Below are positions 11,502 through 24,109 of a stretch of 64,000 nucleotides of DNA, piece by piece. The DNA comes from Daedaleopsis sinensis (Eukaryota > Basidiomycota > Agaricomycetes > Polyporales > Polyporaceae). Every line of letters begins with the position of its first letter. The first letter of the stretch is position 1. Below the pieces are notes generated by a model. The model was given only the letters and a program-made list of their open reading frames with translations. It made no database searches and was not told the DNA's origin. The position numbers were made by a program, and so were the translations under genes. The stretch lies in the NCBI GenBank assembly GCA_033807695.1, contig CM066301.1:3100001-3164000 (forward strand), in the 5' to 3' direction.

Positions 11502-11543
11502 AGGGACGCGTCGCGACGCGTCCCTGAGTCTAATTCGACGCGT
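11502..11543. promoter_or_regulatory. 24-bp perfect palindrome with two MluI cell-cycle boxes, plus a third box, before NSE1
   Basis: Positions 11502-11525 form a perfect palindrome centred on TCG/CGA. It contains ACGCGT at 11506-11511 and 11516-11521; a third ACGCGT is at 11538-11543. The NSE1 ATG is at 11573, so all three boxes are within 70 bp of it. ACGCGT is the MBF binding site in yeasts; use here is inferred. Confidence 0.55.
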
Positions 11544-11572
11544 CTTTCTGCTCCGCCCACCTTTTGCTAACC

Positions 11573-12927
11573 ATGCCCGTCTCCTCAATCGATGTACAAC
11601 GCCTCTTTCTGCAAGCAGTTATGTCGCGACGGATACTCTCGCAGAAGTTAGCTGCCAAAATCTGGGAGAAATCTATTGATGCCGTCAAGAGTGAGCCTCA
11701 GCCACTGCGTCGCATTCTTTGTTCGTGACCCCTAAACCCACCGCGTTCTCCCTCCACCTTCAGCCGCGAATGAGACGGTGCAAATTGAGTATCGGGACGA
11801 TAGGGCGTCTTGGGACTCTTTCGTAACGCAGATCAATGACGCGCTCAACCCTCTCGACCTGGAGTTCTCGCGCATGTACGATGAGATTAATGGGACAGAG
11901 TTGTGGGCTGTGGTGCGTGCAAACCATGAAAGTCGTTCGCAACTGCAAGACATCTCACTTTGCATGACACGCGCAGGTGAATCGCAAAGGAGACGAGGTC
12001 GCCCAGATGGCCACCGAGTACAGTGCACTCGAGATTGCTTACTTCAAGGCGGTGGTAGGGCTCTCGTTTGACGGTCCATCTGCCGCCCCTGACCTCTGCC
12101 GCTCAGCTTGAACAAATCATGCTCGCCCCGAACGAGTCTTTCTGCGTGTCCTCGCTTGCAGCACTCCGCGAGGTCAATTCTCTCCAGTCGGCCATGACAA
12201 AGTCGCAAGCCGAGACCACCCTCTCCAGCTTCGTGGCCAAAGGCTGGCTGGTCAAGAGCAGGTATGATTATCCGCAACCGTGCTGGCTCACGGCGACATC
12301 TGACAAGGAGTGTGCTAGACGTGGCCGCTATTCGCTCTCCACCCGCACGATTCTAGAGCTCCAGTCGTATCTCCGGTCGACATACGAGAGCGAGGTCATC
12401 GAATGCACGATCTGCATGGAGGTGCGCGTATTCCCACTGTCGCTCTGTCCGAGCACGGTGGCTGAACGTTGATAATACCGCACAATCAGATCGTAACCCG
12501 CGGCATAGCGTGCTACACACCTCAGTGTCAGACCCGCCTCCACACCCACTGCTTCAACAAGTACCGCCGACGAAGCCACAACTGTCCGGCCTGTAAGGAA
12601 GACTGGACGTCCGGAAACAACCTCACTAAACTGCGTCCCGTTGGCGAGGCGGCTTTCAAGGATGGACAGGATCAGGGCAGGCGGCGTGTCCGCAGAAAGT
12701 CGACTGACGAGCAGGAGGACGGCGAGGACGGCGAAGGAGAGGCTGGCGACGGCGAGGAGAATGCAGCAGGGGAAGAGCCTGCATCCGTGCAGAGCCAGCC
12801 ACCGAAGAAGCAGCCCAACGGAAGAGGCAAAGGGAAGAAGAAAGCGACGCGGGAGGAAAGCGAGGAGGATGAGGACGACGGCTCACCCGCCCCCAGGACG
12901 CAGCGGCGCAAGTCGACTCGTCGCTGA
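11573..12927 (+). CDS. NSE1: Non-structural maintenance of chromosomes element 1 (Smc5/6 complex RING subunit)
   Basis: Smc5/6 subunit that works with Nse3 and has RING-dependent ubiquitin ligase activity in DNA repair. Exons 11573-11690, 11764-11912, 11977-12054, 12107-12261, 12319-12421 and 12490-12927 give 346 aa. The winged-helix part shows VQRLFLQAVMSRRILSQKLA at the N-terminus and YFKAVLEQIMLAPN. Then comes WLVKSRRGRYSLSTRTILELQ, the usual lead-in to the RING. The variant RING is CTICMEIVTRGIACYTPQC, then HTHCFNKYRRRSHNCPAC, with all Cys/His ligands present. After the RING a tail of about 110 residues is acidic (EDGEDGEGEAGDGEE) and then Lys/Arg-rich (GKGKKKA, TQRRKSTRR), likely disordered. 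It converges with the AAA ATPase gene 135 bp downstream. Confidence 0.92.
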
Positions 12928-13062
12928 CTCTTAGTGTTCTCACTGCTGGCACCAGGTAGCCTCATGGTCGCGGCACCTGTCGGACCGCGGGTTCCCACTC
13001 TACACCCGCCTCTATTATATGGTATCTACGATTATATCCCCAGAATATGTCCCTCTAGTACA

Positions 13063-16000
13063 TCACCTCCCGGTCGAAGTACCGGATGTGCTTCTGCCAA
13101 AGCCAGAGTGTGCCGGCGTCGCGACGCCAGGGTCCGGTGTCCCCTCGGACGCAAGCGCGTTCTCAAGCGGCGGCACGATGAACCCAAAGCGGTCCTTGCC
13201 CCACACTTGCCTCTTCTTGGCCTTGCGGCCCTCCCCGAACTCGTCGTTCCACTTGCGCAGCTCCGCGAGGCTGCCCAGGGCCTCCGACGCGGACGGCGTG
13301 ATCTCCTTCAGGGCCTGTTCGAAGTTCCGCCATGCCAGCGAGCGGGTGTGCGGGACGTCGGCGTCCGTCCTCTCCTCCGAAGCGGTGGAAGTTGAAGCAG
13401 AATCCGGGCTTGCCGCTGACGACACATCCGCTTCCTCTGTTTGAGCGGCCGTAGCAGTGATCTCCGCGGACGCAGTCTGCTGTTCGAGCGGGTCGGACGA
13501 GGATTGGTCGGTCGGAGCGTCTTCAGCGGGCTTAACCTCATCCTGTGCGGGCGGAGATGGGGCAGTCGGCGGGTTCTGTCGCCAGGGGACGGTGACACGC
13601 TCCTTCACGGCGTCCAGAGCAGAACTGACGCACACATCTATCGGAAAGCCGTCGTCAGCAACCGCGGAACCTACTGGGCGGCCGGGGAAGGCGTGACGAT
13701 CAGGTTGGACACAAACACTCACGCTTCAGGTCGGATCCAGAGAAACTCTCCGTCTGCTTGGCCAGCCGCTTGAGGTCTACATCGTCCGCCAGGCTCTCAT
13801 CGCGGAGCATGATCTTGAGTATTTCTGCGGAGAAAAAGGCCATATTGGATGTGAGCGTGAGTCCGGATAGGCACGCAGACATAGATAGGGAGCGAAGAGG
13901 AGGCCGGTGGCGGGTGAGATGGGAAAATGAAACGGAGGAACGTACCTTCTCGCTCCTTCTCCCCTGGCAGATCCACGAGGAGACGGCGAGGCAGACGTCG
14001 AAGGACCGCGTCGTCCAGGTCGAACGGCCGGTTGGTCGCACCGATGACGATCACGTTGCTGTCTTTCGACGACTTGAGACCGTCCATCTCTTGCATGAAC
14101 TCCGTGATAACGCCTCGGTGGGCAATGGAGTTTCCGGACTCTCGCGATAACCGCGCGCCGAAAAGGGCATCGAGTTCGTCGATGAAGACGACACAGGGAG
14201 ATAGCCGGCGCGCGAGCGAGAACGCGGCACGAACAAGCTTTTCGCCTTCGCCGACATACTAGCGGACCGATTGTCAACGCCGCTCATGATTTGTGAAGAG
14301 GTTATAGAGCCCGCACCATGTCCATAATATCCGAGGGCGAGACCACCAACATCCTGCACCCCGCTTCCTTGGCAAGCGCGCGAACCACAAGTGTCTTACC
14401 TGTGCCTGGGGGCCCGAATAGAAGGCAGCCAGTCATGCTATGTTCCTTCAGGATGCCGTGCTGGAACGCCCCCGGGTACAGAAGCGGCAAGGACACCATG
14501 GTCCTGATCGAGTCGATGGTATGTGGCGGCAGATGGACCTGGTTGAAGGTCGTCGTAATTGACGCTGCAAAAATAATATTAGCGGTTAACATTTTGCCAC
14601 AAGTCGTGGGAGGTTACCTGTGTCGACAATGCACCCCAGCAACCGCTGCTCGTGCTCGTCAAGATCCGGATTCCGCCTCAGCTTCTGAATAATTTCGTCC
14701 ACATCCGCTTCGTCCTCTGCATCGGCCCGTTCTTCCTCGTCGTTCTCGCGGGGAAGTTTTCCTGACGGCGGGGTGGAGAACAGGGTCTTCCACAAATCCT
14801 GGGTGGATCTATCGGCGGCCCAGGCGTCGAACACCGCAGACCACGGGACGTGTGTGGAGTCCAGCGAACGGTTAGATGGAAGGTAAGCCCGGCTAGCTGC
14901 CAACACGCTCCCCACCGCTCTATCCGCGATACGCTGCACACTCGGCCACACTTCGACCGTGCGTCCCCAGTGTTCCCAGAGCTGTATACGGGCCTTGTCG
15001 TGCTCGCCACCCTCCGAAGACTCGTCGGCAGGGTCCGGGATGTCTTCTAGTTCGTCGAGGACGCCGCCCACCTGCGCGACGCCCATACGCATCACGAGCT
15101 CATTGATCTCTCGCCGCCTGGCCATGCGGCTCGCTCGCTCATGTGTGAGAGAGCGCAATGTGGGGAAGACAAGGGAGGTTCGAAAGAACCCCAAGCGGTT
15201 ATCCGATTCAGAGGAACCATGGCTGCGTGCAGCCAGCGCGCGCGAGAACGCAGAGCCCAGGGAGGACGGCAGGCCTGGGAACCCATCCTGGCCTAGAACG
15301 ACAACATTAGCTCGTCCTTTGGATCCAATGCTGTCGGCGCCTTCTTCGCTCGCTGAATCGAGCCGGGGGAGGTCGTCTGAGTTGCCTCGTGCCCAACGCT
15401 TGAGGCGGCGCTGCACCCGCTTCTCGCGGGCCTTCTCGCTGTTGCTGTCCTCGCCGTACTCGTTCTGGGACTTTGTAGCGGTAGGAGGCACGCTCCCGGC
15501 GGAACGAGAGGAGACGAGGTTAACCGCTTGAATGCTCGGCGCAGGCGCATGCGAGGGACCCTCAGGCACCAAGAACGAGGGGCTGATACCAAAGACAATG
15601 GCGGTAGGATACTGCACTGGAGCGGTAGAACGCGCGAGAGCGCCTTGCCTGCGCTGTCGGACGGCCGCGAGCAGAGCTGGGTACCACGCAGACGAGGAGG
15701 CGGCCAGTGTGGGGTAGTCCTTGACGTAGATGATGCGAGGCCGCCTAGTGGTGTTTCCTGAGGGCTCGCCCGACCCGCCGCTGCTCGGCGGAGGCGCAGA
15801 AATGTTGATGAGCTCGTCGAAGAACACTTTCAACCTCATGGATGCTGAGCTCTTGAACGTCGCTGTTTCTAGCCGTGTGCTACTACGTCGCGGGATGGAG
15901 GTCATGACATGCACGGTCATCGGGGACATCATGAACGGCGTATTCTGCTCGTCCTCCTCTTCCTCAGTTTCTCGCGCAGCCATCGGGCGAACCGCGTCTC

Positions 16001-16794
16001 TTGACGGGGAGAATGGGAAATGGAGTGGATTGTTTGGTAGCTGGAGGGCGGACGCGGCTGCACGGTGAGCATGCGTGTCAGATCTTTCCCTTACACCGCG
16101 TTCGTGCACACACAAAGATAGCGAGGGACGATGACACACCTTTGCCAAAGTGCCCGCATTCGCCCGCGGCCAATTGTACCGCGTCCAGCACAACCACGTC
16201 CGCATCCGTACATCGAGCCATCTCCTTCACGGTCTCGTCCAGAATGTAGTCACCGCCCTCGATGGGGCAGTACAACGCGAGCGTAGGCTCGACCAAAGGA
16301 CCGGCGGTCGTGTAAGTCGCGCGGTGCTGCGTTTGCGGGTGCAGGACGATGTGCAGGTTGTGCAGCGCACCATTGAATATTTCCGGTGGCGGGAGCGTCG
16401 TGCTTGCGGATAGCGACGCTTCATTGGAGACATCTTCCGGAGTCCAAAGGATGTTCAGGCTAGCTGGGAGCTGAACAGAATCCGCATCCTTGACTGCAGA
16501 GGCCCGCGTACGGCGTTTCGGCTTGTCTTCCGTATCCTCCGGAGGAGGTGTGTCTGCAGCATCAGACGGCGGTGGTGATGCAGGAGGAGGTGCAGACCCG
16601 GATACTTCTGTTACGTCGTGAGGAGTGGTCTCGGACGAGATAGCACGTCTAGAGAGATGTGGGGTCGATTGGGACGAAGCGCGGTCTTTCCGAGGGTAGC
16701 GGAGGGCGTGCGTAGAGGAAATATGAGCACGGTGGTAGTTTGGCAAGGTCTTGACGAGTGACCGCGTTCTTCGAGCAAGTAGATGAGACCGCAT
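13063..16794 (-). CDS. AAA-type ATPase, probably mitochondrial (Msp1/ATAD1-like AAA module)
   Basis: Six exons on the minus strand: 16794..16140, 16057..14618, 14564..14317, 14258..13946, 13824..13723 and 13637..13063; 1110 aa. The start [21 protein letters not shown] is a typical basic mitochondrial presequence; an upstream in-frame ATG at 16875 is possible. The AAA module at about residues 700-915 has Walker A GPPGTGKT, Walker [15 protein letters not shown] and a second region of homology, [20 protein letters not shown], closest in style to Msp1/ATAD1 and other fungal mitochondrial AAA ATPases. These usually remodel or extract membrane proteins. The 700 residues before it are unusual: a Pro/Ser-rich stretch, then a regular domain ([43 protein letters not shown]). 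The region after the AAA module is Ser/Ala/Glu-rich, then [15 protein letters not shown] [14 protein letters not shown]. The exact substrate is unknown. Confidence 0.88.
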
Positions 16795-17070
16795 CCAAGC
16801 CAACAAGCCAGGTAACGACCGGGGACAAGGCCAGAAGGAAAGAGCAATGGCCTTGCACTCTAGATTCAGTGTCACTCACTCTTTTTCCTAGACGCTCATG
16901 ACACGGCAATGGCATAAGACGCCCATAAGAAGAAAGACTAGTCATGCAAATCATAAGGATTACAACGGCACTATATATATACTATGGCGTGGTTCGTAGA
17001 AGTGTCTATGGTTGTTCCATACGTAGTGTAGAGGAAAGTAGAAGCCTAGTGTAAACGTCACAGGACGCGC

Positions 17071-18067
17071 TCAATTCTTCTTCGAATTGAGCAGCTCCTC
17101 CTCCCGAGCCTTCGCGCGCTCCGCTAAGTCAACGCCGACCAGAATCTTCGACGCTTTCCATAGTTGCACGAGGTTGACAAAGTTCTTGAGAGCGCAGATT
17201 GGGAAGCATATGCCCGCCAACACTTGCGGCCAGGTGTAGTCGGCGAGCGCGCCAGTGATACCGAACGACTCCGAGAGCGGTGTCGATACCCACTTCATGA
17301 GATAGAGGGAGATGTAGAAGAGCTCGTTGCCCGCACACACTACGAAGAGCGTCCGCTAGACAAGAAGTTGGTGGGTGGCCTACCGAAGAGAAACACGAAA
17401 GTACTCACAGGATCATAATAACGTCGCAGCAAGCGACTGACGTCACTGTCAACGTTCTTGTGGCTCCTGGAACCTGTCACCAGAGAGCTATTGCGCGTGT
17501 TTGCGAAGGTCTGACTGAGAGGCACAAACTACTCACCTATTCATATGCATGTAGTGGCTACTGAAGTCAAGCGTGATGAGGAACTGGAACGCGAGTGACC
17601 ATTCGGGATATGCGGAAGTGAGATAGCAGAGCAGGCAGGATGTTGTACACCTTCGTGATATTAGCACGCACCGGGGCCTGCGCAGCGCAGACACACTCAC
17701 CGGTCAGTGACCATGTCCAACACCGCTCCGAATTTTGAAGATTGACCCAAGGCGCGCGCAGCATGTCCATCGAACGCGTCTAGCAAACATGATATCCCAT
17801 ATAACACCGTGCAGTACTTTGGATGGTAGCTCATGTAGTGCAGAGACAGAGCGGCCAGTATGATGCGCGAGTAACCTGAAAGTCGCGGCACTCTGTGAGT
17901 AATCGGACACGGAAAGGAGTAGCAGACTAACCGATAAGGTTGGGTACGAAGAGGAATACATTCTCCGAGTATGTCTGAGCTGTCGCAAGGTCGACGGCGA
18001 CTTTTGCGTCGACGATGTCGATAGAAGGTCGTCTCCGCGTCAAGACTGTGGGACCGTTGGAGGACAT
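17071..18067 (-). CDS. PIS1: CDP-diacylglycerol-inositol 3-phosphatidyltransferase (PI synthase)
   Basis: Makes phosphatidylinositol from CDP-diacylglycerol and myo-inositol in the ER. Exons 18067..17932, 17875..17701, 17650..17537, 17487..17409 and 17355..17071 give 262 aa. The CDP-alcohol transferase signature D-G-x2-A-R-x8-G-x3-D-x3-D is intact (DAFDGHAARALGQSSKFGAV, LDMVTD). PI-synthase-specific blocks follow: DRCTTSCLLCYL, SLAFQFLITLDFSSHYMHM and RTLFVVCAGNELFYISLYL. The C-terminus is charged (ERAKAREEELLNSKKN), cytosolic. The first about 45 residues include a run of charged residues before the first TM (NVFLFVPNLIGYSRIIL). The ATG at 18067 is the only one before this TM in frame. Confidence 0.95.
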
Positions 18068-19893
18068 GATGAGCGTTGCGGACAGTGGACAGTAATTCTG
18101 AACGCGCCCACGTAGAGTAGACGGCTGTGACGGCCGGCCGAGCGGCACATACCGTATACGTGATCAGGCGCTTCCAACACGATCGCGTGACGTACCTTTC
18201 AGTCACACTATTGCTTTCCAGGCCACGTCACGTCGAGTTCACCGTGACGTTCAACTTCAACCGAACCTATGGACCTCTTGAGCTTGGATTGCATGCGAGG
18301 GTTTGATTCGCTCTCAATCGCTATAGCTCACTCTGCAGAACGTCGAAGATGCGTGCTACGCGTTCTCAGCCCGACTTGCGACCAGAGTCCGCGAGCCACG
18401 GAGAACGGCCCGACAGACATAAGCAAGCTTCGACCTGCTTCGACTCGGGTGCATTGCCACATTATGCGCCTCGCTGCGCCGCGGCTGGGACGCCGATGCT
18501 CGAGTTGCTGCTCAAGCCCGACGACGGTCTACATCTCCGCTACTACATAGACTGTCACAAGTCTCTCAGCATGGCGGTGAGAATGGTGACACAGCTTCGG
18601 CGCGCCCAGGTTGATATCGATCAACCACATCTCCACACAAGGACAGTACCCAAACAACCCCCTCATCAAAGAACCGCGCTCCCCGGGCAAACGTGGACCT
18701 CCAATCGTCTATCCTGTTTTCACTACTTTCCTTGCTAAGTTAAGGGAGTGCTACCCTGTGAGCGTTGGACTAGCCATATGAAGCAATGACCAGCCGCTGA
18801 CATGAATGCAGGCATCTGAACGCCGACGGGTCGGACATCTATGGCTATCACTGCGGGTGCATGACACAAGGACCAGTTTAGCTCCTCGATGCTCCTGGAC
18901 TGTCAGGAGACGGTGCGATTGTCCGCGCAAGGTGTGATATCTCCTGAACTATTGTGGAAAACAAAGGGACGGCCGTCCACAATGGCAAGGAATGTGTCGT
19001 CGGAGCACGCACCCTTGTTGTCTCCGCCTCAGGCGCAAAGGGGACCGTGTAAGCGTCGAGGGCTTCTGTGGGAATGGCGACCACCATGAGGTCGGTTATT
19101 ATTGTGTCCTGTGAGGATATTTCCCCTTCGAATCCGTACAGCCGATAGGGAATATCATGTGGATGGAGCACTCGCTGGAAGTTACAAGGGTGAATGAAAG
19201 AAGCTTTCAGACGTGGAATAAGGGCATCAGAAAGTTGGGCCGACAGAAATAATGCGCAGCCGGAACAGCGCGAGGGTTCCGGCGAAGGACCGTGAGGAAG
19301 GGACCGTCGGCATAATGTGAGGCCATCAATGTCATGAATTGTTTGCGACAGGAATTCGTAGAAAACGAGGGTGGTTGTGAACATTTGGATCCGAATCAAG
19401 GGTTAAACGCACTATCGACGTCTTACCTAACCTCCAACCTGACATCGTGGTTCGCGAGGCGCCCAGAGAGATCCCAAACGCTGCCAAGCGAGGCGCTTCT
19501 TGAACTCCCTTCGCGTGGATAAGCTACCGGCTGTGGACCGCCTGACTCGGGCATACGTGCCACTCGCTCTCTGTCCGTACTCATCCGTCCAATTGCCCAT
19601 GGGCAGGAGAAGGCTCGACGAGGGCGTCGTGAACCGCCGCGCCTGGATCCGGGGAGGACCCATAAGGAGAACGCCGAAAGCCGATCGACTGATTGGTCAT
19701 GATATATGATATTCGAACATCAACAACTTGTGACTTCGGAGGGAGGGCGGTATAGTCTGACTGGTTCACAGCTCGACACGTTTTGCACACTCTGCAGGTA
19801 ACAGGCCCAGGGCCCATTCGTTCTTCCGACGTGGACACTCACACCCACACCCAATCTGCCAGTGCCAACAGCTACCGTGCCTTTTTGATCCAG
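18068..19893. other. Intergenic between PIS1 and KMO, with possible unresolved minus-strand hypothetical gene
   Basis: About 1.8 kb between two divergent genes. Several open stretches exist: minus 19838..19581, minus 19399..18878 (173 codons, FYEFLSQTIHDIDGLTL, LPLWTAVPLFSTIVQEI) and plus 18349..18738. Some minus-strand segments read like protein across frames, and a donor-like GTAAGA follows one of them. I could not build a consistent gene model or recognise a family. It may be a decayed or lineage-specific gene. Confidence 0.25.
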
Positions 19894-21953
<2,060 letters not shown>

Positions 21954-22751
21954 ACGTGGAATAACCAAGACGGGCTTGTCCAGACCTCTTCCTGTAGCGT
22001 AGCACGTCGCCCAGGCTGTTAGTATCAGCATCACGATCCCCCCAGACCTTGCAATTGTGTGCTGCTCGACGTCCCGAACGCGGTGCGTGGGCCGCTTATA
22101 ATTAAATGTCGTCACTTTGCACACCGCGGGAAACCGAGAATATCCTGCCGCGATGGCGATCTTCTGCGCCCTCTCGCCTGCGTTGTGTCAGAGATGTGTC
22201 CACATGGGTCCGGCCGACTGGTGCGACAGTTGGTGGGATTTCCGGAGAATTATGGGCGGCCTCCACCCCCCGTACGCGGCCGCGGCGCAGTGCACGCACG
22301 AGCCGCGCGGCGCGACCCGGCTTCGGGGTCGAGGACGGGCCACCCTCGGAGACGGAGGCAGACGCGGCTGCCTGCCTGCGCCCACGGCACGGAGCCTTTG
22401 CGGGAGGGGCAGGGCGGGCACGCCTGTCCAATGCTTGTCTTTGTCACCGGGGAACGTTGATGTATTGCTCGTAAGCTGCAGTGTGGGAGTGGGAAAGCAT
22501 GAGGGACAGCGATAGCAGTAGAGAGAAGTAGTCGTAGCATATGGTTCAAGCTATGGGTTGGACGGGCTGGAGGGGCAATACGGGAGGAGGTAGGGTCATA
22601 AGCAAGAGCGTACGGTGTTCATGGCAAGCGGCGATAAATATACAGTACAAGAAAATATGTGCAGGGGTTAGCGGAATGCTAGGCGCGCCGTTGCGGAAGT
22701 TCATGTGCGGTGGGAGGACGGTCGCGAGCGTGCAGGACATGGCGATGGTCC
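21954..22751. other. Intergenic, convergent KMO and AT-hook gene
   Basis: About 800 bp. Holds two 3' ends. GC-rich with several overlapping open frames on both strands, none with recognisable domains or splice structure. Confidence 0.45.
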
Positions 22752-23296
22752 TTACTTGGAGTCCTTCCGGGGACGTCCACGCTTCCTCTTCTCCGTGCTC
22801 GAGCCAGCTGCAGCATCGGACCCCTCCGGGAGGGGGTTTTTGCGAGGACGGCCCCGCTTCTTCTTGACGGGCTCCTCCGAGGGCTCGCCCGCTTCCTTGT
22901 CGTCGTCGTCCTCCGGCTTTCTCTGCAAAGGCGGGGTAATATTAGAAGGGAGCGCGGAGGGCGAATGGTGAGAGTGGACGGACCTTTGGCGGCCTCCCCC
23001 TCGGTCTCTTCGGAGCGTCTGAAGCAGACGGACCCGCGGACCCTCCAGCAGCCTGAGCAGCGAGGGTCTTCTTGTTCTTGCTGCCAGGAGGACGGCCGCG
23101 CTTGCGTTTGGTAGGCGGATCGGAGGGAGCGGGGGCTGAGATCGCAAGATCAACCAAGTGGGTCAATACTGGCACGGCGCTTGCGAGGAGAGGTAAACGG
23201 CAGCTGACCTGGGTCGCTCTGCTGCGGCTCCTCCAGCTCATCGTTCTCCTTTGGCTCCTCGCTGGTAGCCTTGCCAGTGTTTGGAGAGTCAGGCAT
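22752..23296 (-). CDS. Small AT-hook (HMGA-like) DNA-binding protein
   Basis: Exons 23296..23209, 23135..22984 and 22922..22752 give 136 aa. Four AT-hook cores are visible: KRGRPPG at about residues 41-47, RPRGRPPK at 73-80, KKRGRPRK at 101-108 and RKRGRPRK at 126-133. AT-hooks bind the minor groove of AT-rich DNA. The remainder is Ser/Pro/Glu-rich and has no other fold, so this looks like an HMGA-style architectural chromatin protein. The splice borders are set by the hooks: retaining intron 1 (23208..23136) ends the frame soon after. The start MPDSPNTGKATSEEPKEN is the first downstream of the divergent promoter; an in-frame ATG at 23362 would add about 20 Ser/Pro-rich residues. Confidence 0.85.
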
Positions 23297-24109
23297 GGAG
23301 GACGAGGGTGTGGCGGGGGAGGGAGAAAAGGGCGGATGAAGGGAAGGAGGAAAACGCGACAAGGGCTCGTTTTATCGAGGAGACGGCCAGAGGAATTCTC
23401 GCGAGCAGAACGCCCAAAAGAGGGCTTTATTATAAGTGGCAGAGAACGTCCAGAAGGAATCACCATCGTCGAATCCTGGCTGTGTACGTAATTTACGTCT
23501 CACTGGGCAGACATTGAAATGGTATGTGACCCTCCCCAGCTCCTGCCCGCGCGTCCCTCCCCCGCCGGCCTCCTCCGACGCTCTCATCCGCCACGGACCC
23601 GGACGCGGAGGGCTGCACCCGGCCAGCGAGCGACGGACGAATAGGACGACGCGGAGGGGTTCCGCGGGGGCTATAGCCTCCGTGCAAGGCCCGTGCGTAC
23701 ATGTGTATCGCGTCGATGAGAGCATTCAGCCAAAAATCAGATAACGCCGGCTCACATGAAGTGCTCCTCAGTCTCTCGCACTCTGCACGAGAGCCGATCG
23801 GCTGAGAGCATCTGCATCAGCGTGCGCAGACAGACAACAGCCTCTTTCTATTCGCCGGGCAGACGATCCGGCTGATGGGCCCTGGAGAGCGAGAACGTCG
23901 TCGAGAGCTGCTCTCTCCTCCAACCACGTTCTGCCGGCAACCACCTCGTTAGAGCTCGTTAGATAAGCGACCGCCACCCAATCCCCGCCACTCGGCGTCT
24001 CTCCCATCCCTGGCGCCTAGTCAATTACACGCAACGTGTTCGTTGGCCACTCGAGTCCGAGTCCGCTCTGCATACCACTCCCGACGCTGCCTCCGACAGC
24101 ACCCCCACC
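23297..24109. other. Divergent intergenic between AT-hook gene and YOS9
   Basis: About 810 bp between two start codons on opposite strands. No gene, RNA or repeat recognised. Confidence 0.45.
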
